Below, piece after piece: positions 20,837 to 32,767 of a stretch of DNA of 64,000 nucleotides; positions within the stretch are counted from its first letter, which is position 1; every line of letters begins with the position of its first letter. Origin of the DNA: CAVWSM01 sp963798505 (GTDB taxonomy: Bacteria; Actinomycetota; Actinomycetes; Jiangellales; Jiangellaceae). The notes under the pieces are model-generated. The model saw nothing but the letters and a program-made list of their open reading frames with translations, did no database searches and was not told the DNA's origin. Both the position numbers and the translations under genes were made by a program. Location: assembly GCA_963798505.1 (NCBI GenBank), contig CAWCTX010000015.1, forward strand, positions 292,007 through 356,006, in the 5' to 3' direction.

Positions 20837-20840
<4 letters not shown>
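19121..20840 (-). CDS. mtrB: Sensor histidine kinase MtrB, start and C-terminus uncertain
   Basis: MtrB is the membrane kinase of the MtrAB system, which controls cell-wall and division genes. It has a first membrane helix LSTLALSLAVVVLLGATLL, an extracellular domain, a second helix (LATAAVLLVMLLGAIAWLVV), HAMP, the phospho-accepting His in FVSDVSHELRTPLTTVR, and ATPase boxes NLVDNALEHG and GGAGLGLSIA. The conserved VIAWQSSLTLRV lies upstream of TTG 20711, so the true start is earlier; the only candidate is CTG 20840, overlapping the mtrA stop. Near the C-terminus (about 19185) a shift would yield APYQRIDEVVPDAR and a stop at 19121 overlapping lpqB; that end is tentative. Confidence 0.85.
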
Positions 20841-21523
<683 letters not shown>

Positions 21524-21653
21524 GTTGACACCTTGGTCCCTCCTGCGCGTAATGCCCGGTGAATGTGATGCCCGATGGGTACGGTGCGGTCGGCGGGGCG
21601 GCATGGCACGATTTGCGCGACAACCCCTGCCAGCCGGCGAAGCATGGAGTGTG

Positions 21654-22821
21654 ATGTCCGAGACACCAGGCAGCCCAGGCTGGTCGGCTCCGGGTGGCCA
21701 GCAGCCGCCACCGCCGCCTCCGCCGCCCGGGTGGCAGCAGCCGGGCGCACCGCCGCCACCGCAGCAGCCGGTCTGGGGCCAGCCCGCCCCGCCGGGCTGG
21801 GGGTGGAACCAGCCGCGGCCGGACGTGAAGCCCGGTGTCGTCGCGCTGCGCCCGCTGGGTGTGGGCGAGTTGCTCGACGGCGCCGTGGCCAGCCTGCGGG
21901 AGAACCCCGCGGCAATGATCGGCCTCTCGGCGCTCGTGGCTGTGGTCGTGCAGGTCATTCAGACTCTCGCGTTGTGGCTGTTCGTCAACGACGTCACGGA
22001 GCTCTCGACCGACGAGTCGGTCGCCGCCGACCAGGCCGTCGCGGAGCTGGGGGCGGGACTCGCCGCGCTCGCCATCGCGGGGATCGTGACCTGGTTGTCG
22101 CAGATCTTCCTGACCGGGGTCCTGACCGTCGTGGTGAGCCGTGCCGTTCTCGGGCGTCGGGTCAGCCCGGGCGAGGCCTGGCGGGCAGCGCGTGGCCGCC
22201 TGCCCAAGCTGGCGCTCCTCACCATCGTCGTCCCGCTGATCTCCATCGCGCCGTTCGTGCTGGCCCTGGTGCCTCTTGTCCTGCTTGCTGTCGCCGGAGC
22301 CGCCGACGCGGGAGCCGCCATTACAGGACTGCTGGTCCTCGCCGGCCTTACCGACCGCGCTCTGGGTGTACATCCGGCTGGTGCTGTCGACACCGGCCTT
22401 CATGCTGGAGACGATCGAAGGGCGCCCGGCCACGATCCGTCAGGCGTTACGCCGCTCTTCCCAACTTGTGCGCGGGTCCTGGTGGCGCACGTTCGGCGTC
22501 TGGCTGCTCGGCGTCATCCTCACCTTCATCATCAGCGGCGTCATCTCTACGCCCGTCTCGTTCCTGCTGCCCCAGCTGGGCGGTGACGCGTTCGTCGCCG
22601 CCGACGGCAGCCCGACTCCGCTGTTCCTGATCCTCAACGCCCTCACCGCGATCCTCGTCACCGCGCTGACCGCACCGTTCACGGCGGCACTGATCGTGCT
22701 GCTCTACGTCGACCGCCGCATCCGCCGTGAAGGTCTCGACATCGAGCTCGCCCGCGCGGCCGGCGTCAGCATCCCCGGCCGCACTCCGCCACCACCGATG
22801 GCCCCCGGCCCGGTCCCGTGA
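21654..22821 (+). CDS. Proline-rich multi-pass membrane protein, frameshifted
   Basis: The protein begins MSETPGSPGWSAP, followed by a Pro/Gln-rich cytoplasmic tail (to about 58) and then the conserved entry VALRPLGVGELLDGAVASLR. About six hydrophobic segments follow. Near 22345 an extra T (CTTA for CTA) breaks the frame; the second frame supplies GLPTALWVYIRLVLSTPAFM and a last helix ending LIVLLYVDRRIRREGLDIEL. Homologues are labelled as having a glycerophosphoryl-diester-phosphodiesterase membrane domain, but no catalytic part is present. GTGA overlap couples it to the DUF4129 gene, at the head of a five-gene envelope operon. Confidence 0.75.
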
Positions 22822-23471
22822 CGGTGCAGGTCGATCGCGACGAAGCGCGGAGACTGGCCGAGCGCGAGCTCGCCGACCCGAAATACGACGACGAGCCGTC
22901 GCTGCAAGAACGCATCATCCAGTGGGTGCTCGACCGACTGAATGATCTGTTCGAGGTAGCCGGCCGGGCCAGCCCCGGCCAGTGGCTGGCGGCGCTCGCT
23001 GGACTCGTTCTGGGCGTGGTGGTCGCGCTGGCGTTGCGCCGCGCACTCCGTACGGCCAATCCGCGCGGCGCGGACGAGGCGCTGTTCGAGGAGCGCATCA
23101 TGTCGGCCGCCGAGCACCTGGCCGCTGCCGACGCCGCGGCTGCTTCCGGTGACTGGAGCGCGGCGGTGCTCGAGCGCTACCGCGGGCTCGTCCGCGCCCT
23201 CGAGGAGCGCAACGTGATCGACACCAGGCCCGGGCGTACGGCCGACGAGGCGGCGCGTGATGCGGGGGCGGCGCTGCCGGATCGCGCGGAGGGCCTGTGG
23301 GACGGCGCGAGGGTCTTCGACCGGGTGCGCTACGGCCACCACTCCGCGACCGCCGACGACGACGTGCAGCTGCGGGTGCTGGTCGACGCCACTCTTTCGA
23401 CGCAACGACACCCTGCGTCGATAGGTTCGACGCGGGGTCGCGTTGCGTCGAGAAGCGAGCCGCCCCGATGA
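22818..23471 (+). CDS. DUF4129 domain protein with repeat-derived C-terminus
   Basis: This is a 217-residue protein with one membrane helix (WLAALAGLVLGVVVALAL, about 59-76) and the DUF4129 domain (about 95-190) with WSAAVLERYRGLVRALEERN and RTADEAARDA. DUF4129 proteins sit in MoxR/DUF58 operons and are thought to serve envelope or transglutaminase-linked functions. GTG 22818 overlaps the preceding stop. The last ~25 residues (from about STQRHPASIGS) are encoded by a palindromic repeat at 23397-23451, so the original stop has probably been replaced. The stop overlaps the ATG of the next gene. Confidence 0.8.
   Translation: MTVQVDRDEARRLAERELADPKYDDEPSLQERIIQWVLDRLNDLFEVAGRASPGQWLAALAGLVLGVVVALALRRALRTANPRGADEALFEERIMSAAEHLAAADAAAASGDWSAAVLERYRGLVRALEERNVIDTRPGRTADEAARDAGAALPDRAEGLWDGARVFDRVRYGHHSATADDDVQLRVLVDATLSTQRHPASIGSTRGRVASRSEPPR
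23397..23451. repeat. Dispersed palindromic repeat, copy A
   Basis: Two 24-base arms (23397-23420 and 23428-23451) pair with three mismatches around the 7-base loop ATAGGTT; the outer 11 bases TCGACGCAACG pair perfectly. A second copy in the opposite orientation lies at 50608-50660 with the same loop sequence. This copy lies inside the open frame of the DUF4129 gene just before the next start codon. Confidence 0.75.
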
Positions 23472-24611
23472 CCGTCGCCGAGACCAGCCGCCCGGCAGCG
23501 CCCACCCTCGCCGAGCGTGGCCGCCGGCTGCGCTGGCCCCTTCTCGTCGGCGCGGTTGTCCTCGTCACGGCCATCGTGCTGGCGCTCGCGTCGTCGCAGC
23601 AGCGGCGCGGCTATCTCGATCCGGCCGGTGTCGACCGGTTCGGAGCGGGCGCCCTCGTGCAGCTGCTCCGCGATCAGGGTGTCGAGGTCGTCGAGGCCCG
23701 CACCAGTTCGGACGCATTGGGAGCTGCCGGACCGGGCAGCACCGTGCTCGTCACCGTGCCGGAGCTGCTCGACGCCCAGGCCGCAGAGCAGCTGGCCGGC
23801 ACCGGCGCCGACCTTGTGCTCGTGGCGCCGCAGGAGGCCGTGCAGCTGTTCGTGCCGGGCGCGACGTTCACGCCGACCGACATCGCGGTGCGCGACCCCC
23901 AGTGCGACTTGGACGCCGCGGAGCGGGCGGGCCGCGTGCTGATCGGAGGCGGCTACGACGTCGAGGATGACCGCCGACGTCATCCGGTGCTACCCCGTCT
24001 CGGGCGGCGCCGCGCTGCTGGTCGCAGACAACGGCGAGTCGACGATCACCATCCTCGGTGCCGCCCAGCCGCTGATGAACGAGCACCTCGACGAGGAGGG
24101 CAACGCCGCGCTCGCGCTCAACCTGCTCGGCGCCAACGACACGCTGGTCTGGTACCTGCCGCGCCTCGAGGCGCCACCCGGCGGCGGCTCCTCGATCACC
24201 GAGCTGCTGCCCGACTGGGTGCGGTCCCGCGGCCTGGCAGCTCGCGATTGCCGCGGCGATCGCCGCGGTCTGGCGAGGTCGCCGCCTGGGCCGCTTGGTG
24301 CCGGAGCCGCTGCCGGTCGTGGTGCCCGCGTCGGAGACCGTGTACGGGCGGGCAAGGCTCTACCGAGGCGGGCGTTCCCGGGGCCATGCCGCGGGGGTGC
24401 TGCGCGCGGCGACTCTCGTACGTCTCATTGCTCTTCTCGGCCTGCCGCCCGACGCACCGATAGCGGCCGTCGTTGCCGCCGCGGCCGAACGCTCCGGGCG
24501 CGATGACGCCGCCACGCACGCCTTGCTGGCGGGCCCGGAACCGCCCGACGACGCCGCACTCGTACGACTTGCGCAAGACCTGGACACCCTCGAGCAGGAG
24601 GTTCGCCGACC

Positions 24612-24615
<4 letters not shown>
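23468..24615 (+). CDS. DUF4350 domain protein, two frameshifts
   Basis: ATG 23468 starts MTVAETSRPAAPTLAERGRR, followed by a membrane helix (LLVGAVVLVTAIVLALAS) and the DUF4350 region: VDRFGAGALVQLLRDQGVEV and PGSTVLVTVPELLD. The frame breaks near 23965 (one extra base); the second frame carries TADVIRCYPVSGGAALLVAD and LALNLLGANDTLVWYLPR, then breaks near 24235. The third frame gives a second helix (AWQLAIAAAIAAVW) and a C-terminal cytosolic tail ending at TGA 24615. Joined, it is about 381 residues. It is one of the usual partners of MoxR and DUF58; the function is unknown. Confidence 0.75.
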
Positions 24616-25577
<962 letters not shown>

Positions 25578-25594
25578 GCCTGGGCGGACAGCCG

Positions 25595-26917
25595 ATGGCC
25601 GTGACCGGAAGGCTCGCCGCGCTCGCCGCGGCCGGGGCGGTCATCGTCGCCACCGTCGCGCCGTCCTGGACGGGGATCCTGCTGGTCCAAGGTGTGCTGC
25701 TGCTCGGGGTGCTGGTCGACCTCGCGCTGGCCGGTGCCGTACGTCCTCTGCAGCTCGCCCGATCCGGCGACCCGCGCGTCCGGCTCGGCGAGACCGCTCG
25801 GCAACAACTGCTCGTCACGAACCCGGGGACGCGGCGCGTGCGCGGCGTCATCCGCGACGCGTGGCAGCCCTCGGCCGGTGTGGCGCCTGGGCGGTGGCCG
25901 CTCGACATCGGGCCCGGCGAGCGGCGGACGTACCCGCTCACGCTCACGCCGACGCGGCGCGGCGACCGGCTGGCCGACCGGGTGACGGTGCGCTCGCACG
26001 GGCCGCTGGGGCTCGCCGCTCGGCAGGTGTCGCACTTGGTGCCTGGGCGGATCCGGGCGCTGCCGCCGTTTGCGTCCCGCCGGCATCTCCCGTCGCGGCT
26101 GGCCCGGCTGCGCGACCTCGACGGCCGGCAGGCGCTGCTCGTACGCGGAGCGGGCACGGAGTTCGACAGCCTGCGCGAGTACGTCGCCGGCGACGACGTA
26201 CGCTCCATCGACTGGCGGGCCAGCGCCCGCGCCGCCGACGTCATGGTGCGCACGTGGCGGCCGGAACGCGACCGGCACATCCTGCTCGTCATCGACACCG
26301 GCCGCACGTCCGCGGCGCGGGTCGGTGACGCGCCGCGGCTCGATGCGGTGCTCGACGCGGCGTTGCTGCTGATGGCGCTCGCCAGCCGTGCGGGTGACCG
26401 GGTGGACCTGCTGGCGTACGACCGCCGCGTCCGCGCCGAAGTGACGAGGGCCTCGGCGACCCGGCTGCTCCCGACGGCCGTCGAGGCGATGGCCACTCTG
26501 GAACCGGTGCTGGTCGAGGCCGACTTCCGCGGGATGGTGGCGGAGGCGCTCGACCGCGCGGGGCGGCGGAGTCTCGTGGTCCTGCTCACCGGGCTCGAGA
26601 CCGCCTCGATCGTGGAGGGGTTGCTCCCGGTGATCGGCCCGCTGGCGCGCCGGCACACCGTGGTGATGGCCTCGGTTGCCGACCCGTCGTTGGCTGTGGT
26701 CGCCGAGGCACGTGACGACGGGGAGGCGGTCTATGGTGCGGCGGCGGCCGAGCAGGCACGTGCCGAGCGGGGGCAGGTTGTCGCCTTGCTGGCGCAGCGC
26801 GGGGTGCAGGTGGTCGACGCGCCACCCGATGAGCTCGCGCCGGCGCTCGCCGACGCGTATCTGGACCTCAAGGCGGCGGGCGGCTCTGAGGCACCGACGG
26901 ATTCGCGCTCAGGCTGA
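25595..26917 (+). CDS. DUF58 domain protein
   Basis: This is a 440-residue protein with two N-terminal hydrophobic segments (about 7-22 and 25-47), a beta-rich region, and the DUF58 signature in the second half: FDSLREYVAGDDVRSIDWRA, then a von Willebrand-like fold beginning HILLVIDTGRTSAARVG. DUF58 proteins are the usual MoxR partner; the pair is linked to envelope stability. ATG 25595 is the likely start. The 3' end overlaps the convergent SpoIIM-like gene by 9 bases. Confidence 0.9.
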   Translation: MAVTGRLAALAAAGAVIVATVAPSWTGILLVQGVLLLGVLVDLALAGAVRPLQLARSGDPRVRLGETARQQLLVTNPGTRRVRGVIRDAWQPSAGVAPGRWPLDIGPGERRTYPLTLTPTRRGDRLADRVTVRSHGPLGLAARQVSHLVPGRIRALPPFASRRHLPSRLARLRDLDGRQALLVRGAGTEFDSLREYVAGDDVRSIDWRASARAADVMVRTWRPERDRHILLVIDTGRTSAARVGDAPRLDAVLDAALLLMALASRAGDRVDLLAYDRRVRAEVTRASATRLLPTAVEAMATLEPVLVEADFRGMVAEALDRAGRRSLVVLLTGLETASIVEGLLPVIGPLARRHTVVMASVADPSLAVVAEARDDGEAVYGAAAAEQARAERGQVVALLAQRGVQVVDAPPDELAPALADAYLDLKAAGGSEAPTDSRSG

Positions 26918-27910
26918 GACTGGCACCGTCGCGCCGCGGTCGCGTACACCGACGTCGCCGGTCTCCCCGGCCCGGGCGGCCCGACCGCCAAGCACCCACA
27001 CGTACGCAAGGAACGCCACCTCGGCAACCACCCCGATGCCGATTCGCGCCCACGTCGGCAGGCCCGACGGGGTCACGAAAGCCTCGATGACTCCCGAAAC
27101 CAGCAGCACGCCTGCGAGGCCGATCGCCATGCCGACCGCGGCACGGCCCTCCTCGGCGAGCGCCCGCGCCCGAGTGCGACCGCCGGGGTCGATCACGGTC
27201 CAGCCCAGCCGCAGGCCGGTGCCCGCCGCAACGAACACCGCGGTCAGCTCCAGCAGGCCGTGCGGCGTGATGAGTCCGAAGAAGATGTCGAGCCGACCGT
27301 GCGCCGCCATCAGCCCGGCGGACACCGCGACATTGACGGCGTTGGACCAGAGCAGGAAGACGACCGGGATCCCGAGCAGCACGCCCGAGATGAGCGACAT
27401 CGCCGCGACAAACGCGTTGTTCGTCCAGACCCGCGCAGCGAACGAGCTCGCCGGGTTCTCGGAGTAGTAGTCCTCGAAGTCCTCCTCGACCAGCTGCCGG
27501 ATCTCCTCAGGCGCGGCGATCGACGACTGCACTTCGGGGTTGGCCGCCACCCACCAGGCGATGGCGACACTGACCGCGACGAACACCAACGCCGTCGGCA
27601 CCCACCAGCGGCGACTGCGATAGACAGCGGCGGGAAACCCGGCGAGCACGAAGTGCGACAGCGTGCCGCGCCCCGGCTCGGATCCACCGGTGACCGCGCC
27701 GCGGGCCCGCGCAACCGACGTCGACAGCTCGGCAACCACCGCCGCGTCCGGGGCCGCGCTGCGCACGACGGACAGGTGCGTGGCCACCCGTTGGTAGAGA
27801 GTGACGAGCTCGTCGGCCTCCGCACCCGTCAGCCGACCGCGGCGGCGGGATAGCTCGGCGAGCCGGTCCCACTGTGGGCGATGAGCGAGGACGTACGCAT
27901 CCAGATCCAT
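26909..27910 (-). CDS. Stage II sporulation protein M-like membrane protein
   Basis: This is a 333-residue integral membrane protein of the SpoIIM-like family. A soluble helical N-terminus (MDLDAYVLAHRPQWDRLAEL, with RRRGRLTGAEADELVTLYQR) is followed by about five hydrophobic helices; NNAFVAAMSLISGVLLGIPV and ITPHGLLELTAVFVAAGTGL are the family blocks. Despite the name, such proteins occur widely in non-spore-formers next to RDD, MoxR and DUF58 genes. The start ATG 27910 leaves a short gap to the divergent RDD gene. Function in this setting is unknown. Confidence 0.87.
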   Translation of the reverse strand: MDLDAYVLAHRPQWDRLAELSRRRGRLTGAEADELVTLYQRVATHLSVVRSAAPDAAVVAELSTSVARARGAVTGGSEPGRGTLSHFVLAGFPAAVYRSRRWWVPTALVFVAVSVAIAWWVAANPEVQSSIAAPEEIRQLVEEDFEDYYSENPASSFAARVWTNNAFVAAMSLISGVLLGIPVVFLLWSNAVNVAVSAGLMAAHGRLDIFFGLITPHGLLELTAVFVAAGTGLRLGWTVIDPGGRTRARALAEEGRAAVGMAIGLAGVLLVSGVIEAFVTPSGLPTWARIGIGVVAEVAFLAYVWVLGGRAARAGETGDVGVRDRGATVPVSA

Positions 27911-27959
27911 GTCGCTGGCAGACTATGTCTTCCCCAAGGCAGGAAGGGAGCACCGAGGC

Positions 27960-28859
27960 GTGAGCGAGCTCGTCACCGGCGAGGCCGTTGTCCTCGACCT
28001 GCGCTTGGCGCGGCTCCCGACGCGGGCGCTCGGGTTCTTCTTCGACGCGGTCGTCCAGCTCGCGCTTGCTGTGGGCGGTGTGTACGTCGTGGGCCGGCTG
28101 GTCGCGACGACCGATGCGGCGCTGGCCAGGGCCGTACTGCTGACGACCATCCTCCTGGCGCTCGTCGGCTATCCAACGCTCGTCGAGACGCTCAGCCGAG
28201 GCCGGTCGCTGGGCAAGCTCATCCTTGGCCTGCGGGTGGTCCGCGACGACGGCGGGCCCACCGGGTTCCGGCACGCGCTGACGCGGGCGCTGGCCGGGTT
28301 GTTCGTGGACTTCTGGTTAACGTTCGGGGCCGGCGCGGTGATCTGCTCGATGCTCAACAAGGACAGCAAGCGGCTCGGTGACCTGCTGGCCGGCACGGTG
28401 GTCATCAAGGAGCGCACGGCAGCACGGGTCACGGCGCCGCTGCCGATGCCGCCACCGCTCGAGGCCTGGGCTCGCGGGCTCGACCTCACCCAGCTGCCCG
28501 ACGACCTCGCGCTGGCCGCCCGCACCTACCTCGGGCGGCTGCCCACGCTGACGCCCACTGTGCGCGACACGATGGGTCAGGACCTCGCTACGTCCGTCGC
28601 CGCGTACGTGTCGCCGGCACCACCGCCTGGCACACCTGCGTGGGCATACCTCCAGGCGGTGCTGGCGGAGCGGCGTCGACGGGCCGAGCTCGGCCTGCAT
28701 GCCTATGCGGCCGCTGGCGAGGTGCGATGGCCGCAGGGGCTCGTGCCGGTGCCGGTTGATGTCCCGCTGGATGACGCGCCGCCCGCGCCCGCCCGCACTC
28801 GATCCGAGCCGGCCCCGGCCACAACTCCCGCGGCTGGCGGCTACATCGCCCCCCGCTAA
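27960..28859 (+). CDS. RDD family membrane protein
   Basis: This is a 299-residue protein with an RDD domain: LARLPTRALGFFFDAVVQLA opens the first helix, later blocks are RGRSLGKLILGLRVV and FRHALTRALAGLFVDFWLTF, and KDSKRLGDLLAGTVVIKER closes the domain. The C-terminal half is soluble and ends in a Pro/Ala-rich tail. I chose GTG 27960 (VSELVTGEAVVLDLRL), the normal family start; an in-frame ATG at 27909 would overlap the start codon of the divergent gene. RDD proteins are ion or small-solute transporters in a few studied cases. Confidence 0.83.
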   Translation: MSELVTGEAVVLDLRLARLPTRALGFFFDAVVQLALAVGGVYVVGRLVATTDAALARAVLLTTILLALVGYPTLVETLSRGRSLGKLILGLRVVRDDGGPTGFRHALTRALAGLFVDFWLTFGAGAVICSMLNKDSKRLGDLLAGTVVIKERTAARVTAPLPMPPPLEAWARGLDLTQLPDDLALAARTYLGRLPTLTPTVRDTMGQDLATSVAAYVSPAPPPGTPAWAYLQAVLAERRRRAELGLHAYAAAGEVRWPQGLVPVPVDVPLDDAPPAPARTRSEPAPATTPAAGGYIAPR

Positions 28860-28914
28860 CCGCATCCGGGCAAGGCCAGGCCGGTCTTTGCAAGGCATGC
28901 AGGCCGCGCTCAGA

Positions 28915-28946
28915 CCGGGTCGATCACGTTAACGTGATCGACCCGG
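28915..28946. terminator. 32-bp perfect palindrome between convergent genes
   Basis: CCGGGTCGATCACGTT (28915-28930) is followed at once by its exact reverse complement (28931-28946), centred on GTTAAC. It lies between the RDD stop and the ahcY stop, so as RNA it would form a strong stem in both directions. A TTT follows at 28955-28957. Confidence 0.55.
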
Positions 28947-28955
28947 CCCGCGCCT

Positions 28956-30392
<1,437 letters not shown>

Positions 30393-30418
30393 GGCATTCC
30401 TTTCGGGAGGCAGCCAAA

Positions 30419-30494
30419 GACTGCCGGGCATTTGACCTCGGCAGTCCGGCGCGGCCCTTCTGGGCCTGCGGCATCCCCTGCGCCAGCGGGCGCC
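30419..30494 (-). promoter_or_regulatory. Structured 5' leader of ahcY
   Basis: In the ~100 bases before ahcY three stems can be drawn. The clearest is a perfect 8-bp stem GACTGCCG/CGGCAGTC (30419-30426 with 30439-30446). Further up are GGCC/GGCC flanking an 8-base gap and GCGCC/GGCGC near 30480-30494. SAH riboswitches often precede ahcY, but I cannot match this sequence to the consensus I know, so a riboswitch is only a possibility. Confidence 0.35.
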
Positions 30495-30512
30495 AGTCTA
30501 GCGGCTCCCGCC

Positions 30513-30569
30513 ATTGGATCAGGGGCACCCTTGTCGCAACCTATTGGACGAGGGTCCCCCTGATCCAAT
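30513..30569. repeat. Long hairpin between ahcY and the cation efflux gene
   Basis: Two 19-base arms, ATTGGATCAGGGGCACCCT (30513-30531) and its partner (30551-30569), pair with one mismatch around a 19-base loop. It ends 5 bases before the stop of the cation efflux gene on the same strand as ahcY, so it could end that transcript before ahcY begins. The loop itself contains CTATTGGACG, a partial copy of the arm. Confidence 0.55.
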
Positions 30570-30573
30570 CCGG

Positions 30574-31560
30574 TCAGTGGCCCGACGGCGCGTGCGGCAC
30601 CTCGGGGCGCGGCTCTGGGGTGTAGTCGGCTCGGTAGATGTCCGGCTCGAGGTAGACGTTGGTGGCGATGGGCACGGCGGCGCGGACCCGCCGCTCCGCC
30701 GCGTTGATCGTGTCGGCGACCTCCTCGGCAGTGGCCCGGTCGGCGACGCCGATCTTGGCGGCAACCAGCAGCTCATCCGGGCCGAGGTGCATCGTGCGCA
30801 TGTGAATCAGGCGCTCGACCCTCGCGTCGTCCACGAGGGCCGCCTCGATCTTGTGGATGTGCTCGGTGGTGCCGGCCTCACCGAGCAACAGGCTGGAGGT
30901 CTCACGGGCCAGAACGATTGCGATGATCACCAGCAGGATGCCGATCGCTGCGGTGCCTGCCGCGTCCCAATACCCGTTGTCGGTGATGACAGTCATGGAG
31001 ACGCCGATCAACGCAAAGAAGAGGCCAATCAGCGCACCGAGGTCCTCGAGCAGGACAACCGGCAGCTCAGGTGCCTTGGCCCGTGTGACGAACTGGCGCC
31101 ACGACGCCCGACCGCGTACGAGGTTGGACTCGTGGATCGCGGTCCGGAACGAGAACGTCTCGAGCACGATCGCGAAGAGCAGCACCAGGACGGGCACCCA
31201 CCACAAGCCGCCCTCGAGCAGCTCATTGGGGTGACCTTCCCTGGTCTCGTCCCACTTGTGGTACGCCTCGTACAGCGCGAACAGACCGCCCACGCTGAAC
31301 AGCACGATCGACACGATGAACGCGTAGATGTACCGCGATCGGCCGAACCCGAACGGGTGCTCCGGGGTCGCCTCGCGGCGGGCCCGCCGCCCGCCGAGCA
31401 GCAGCAGCGCTTGATTGCCAGAGTCGGCCACCGAGTGGATGGCCTCGGCGAGCATCGACGACGACGCTGTGAGCGCCCACGCGATGAACTTCGCCACCGC
31501 GATGCCGAGGTTGGCTAGGAGTGCGGCTACGACCGCCCTCGTACCACCACTCGCTGCCAT
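30574..31560 (-). CDS. Cation diffusion facilitator family transporter
   Basis: This is a 328-residue CDF-type efflux protein. Six membrane helices are likely (RAVVAALLANLGIAVAKFIA at the start). The metal site in helix 2 is SSSMLAEAIHSVADSGNQ with the His/Asp pair, and helix 5 has a VLLEDLGALIGLFF block. A long loop (TAIHESNLVRGRASWRQF) separates helices 4 and 5, and the C-terminal cytosolic domain has RTMHLGPDELLVAAKIGV. CDF proteins exchange Zn, Co, Fe or Mn for protons; this long-loop type is close to ZitB/SLC30A9-like members. The metal is unknown. Confidence 0.9.
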   Translation of the reverse strand: MAASGGTRAVVAALLANLGIAVAKFIAWALTASSSMLAEAIHSVADSGNQALLLLGGRRARREATPEHPFGFGRSRYIYAFIVSIVLFSVGGLFALYEAYHKWDETREGHPNELLEGGLWWVPVLVLLFAIVLETFSFRTAIHESNLVRGRASWRQFVTRAKAPELPVVLLEDLGALIGLFFALIGVSMTVITDNGYWDAAGTAAIGILLVIIAIVLARETSSLLLGEAGTTEHIHKIEAALVDDARVERLIHMRTMHLGPDELLVAAKIGVADRATAEEVADTINAAERRVRAAVPIATNVYLEPDIYRADYTPEPRPEVPHAPSGH

Positions 31561-31572
31561 AAGCGCTCCGTC

Positions 31573-32733
31573 CTACGCGTTGAGGTTCGTTGTCGCCGCG
31601 AACACGACACCGTCACCTTCGACGGTGAGTGGTGCTTCGTCGGCCGGCACGAACACCGACTGGCCGCGCGCCAGGCTGACCGAGTCACCGACGGCCGAGC
31701 GGACCTTGGTCTCGCCCTCGACGCACAGCAGGATCAGCGGGCCGTCGGCGTCGACCTCGGCGCGGCCGCCGGCCGGCGCCACCCGGGCCAGTCGGAACTC
31801 GCGCGCCGGCGCCACGTACCACTCCACGCCGGCCCCGGCCCGCTCCGGGCGCACCCGGTGCACCGGCGTGTCGGCAGTGTCGAGCACCGCGAGCAGCTCG
31901 GGCACGTCGACGTGCTTGGGGGTGAGGCCACCGCGCAGCGTGTTGTCGGAGCTGGCCTGGATCTCGACGACGGTGCCGCTCAGGTAGGCGTGCAGCATGC
32001 CCGCCGGAACGAAGAACGCGTCCCCCGGGGCGAGCTCGACCAGCTGCATGAACAGCGCGATGACGACACCCGGGTCGGCGGGGTAGGCGGCTGCAAGGCG
32101 GCGTACGGCCCGCAGCTCGGCATCGAACCGGGAGCCTTGGGCCAGCGCGCGCTCGCAGGCCGCGTCGACCGTCGCGACGAGCGCCGGTCGGTCGACTCCT
32201 ATCTCGCCGAGGAGGCCGGCCATCACCTCGTGTAGCCACGTTTCGTCGTGAGCCCGCAGCGCCTCGTAGTAGGGGTCCAGCGCGCGGCAGTCCAGCAGCT
32301 CGAGCAGCGCACGCGTCTCGGGCACAGGTCGGAAACCGACGAGTGCCCGCACCGGTGACAGCGCCACCGCCATCTCCGGCTTGTGATTGCGGTCATGGTA
32401 GAGACGCTCCGGCGCGTCGAGCGGGATGCCGCGGGCGTCCTCGCGGGCGAACCCGTCGACGGCCTGCTCGATGGTCGGGTGCACTTGCAGCGACAAGGGC
32501 GCCGCGATGGCCAGCACCTTGAGCAGGAACGGCAGCTCGGTGCCGCGCTCGGCGAGCAGGTCGGCCAGCGGCCGCTCCGCGCCGTCGAGCACGACCGAGG
32601 ACGATCCCTGCGGGTGTGCGCCAAGCCACAGCTCGGCCTGTGGCTCACCGGTCGGCGGGATCCCGAGGAGGTCGGGGATCACCGTCGGCGAGCCCCACGC
32701 GTACGGACGGACCTGGTTCGTCAGCTGCAACAT
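31573..32733 (-). CDS. manA: Mannose-6-phosphate isomerase, class I
   Basis: This is a 386-residue zinc enzyme that interconverts fructose-6-P and mannose-6-P, feeding mannosylated lipids and glycans. It begins MLQLTNQVRPYAWGSPTVIP. Zinc ligands lie in LSLQVHPT, the YHDRNHKPEMAVAL block and the C-terminal cupin-like HAYLSGTVVEIQASSDNTLR. ATG 32733 is the start. The neighbouring SIS and ManB genes form the mannose-phosphate group; the same trio is adjacent in M. tuberculosis. Confidence 0.95.
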   Translation of the reverse strand: MLQLTNQVRPYAWGSPTVIPDLLGIPPTGEPQAELWLGAHPQGSSSVVLDGAERPLADLLAERGTELPFLLKVLAIAAPLSLQVHPTIEQAVDGFAREDARGIPLDAPERLYHDRNHKPEMAVALSPVRALVGFRPVPETRALLELLDCRALDPYYEALRAHDETWLHEVMAGLLGEIGVDRPALVATVDAACERALAQGSRFDAELRAVRRLAAAYPADPGVVIALFMQLVELAPGDAFFVPAGMLHAYLSGTVVEIQASSDNTLRGGLTPKHVDVPELLAVLDTADTPVHRVRPERAGAGVEWYVAPAREFRLARVAPAGGRAEVDADGPLILLCVEGETKVRSAVGDSVSLARGQSVFVPADEAPLTVEGDGVVFAATTNLNA

Positions 32734-32767
32734 GGTGCTGCCGAGGATATCGGGGCCAGGGAGCGGG

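Noticed and set aside
30393..30512. SAH riboswitch before ahcY
   Set aside because: I could not fit the leader to the known consensus; kept only as a structured leader.
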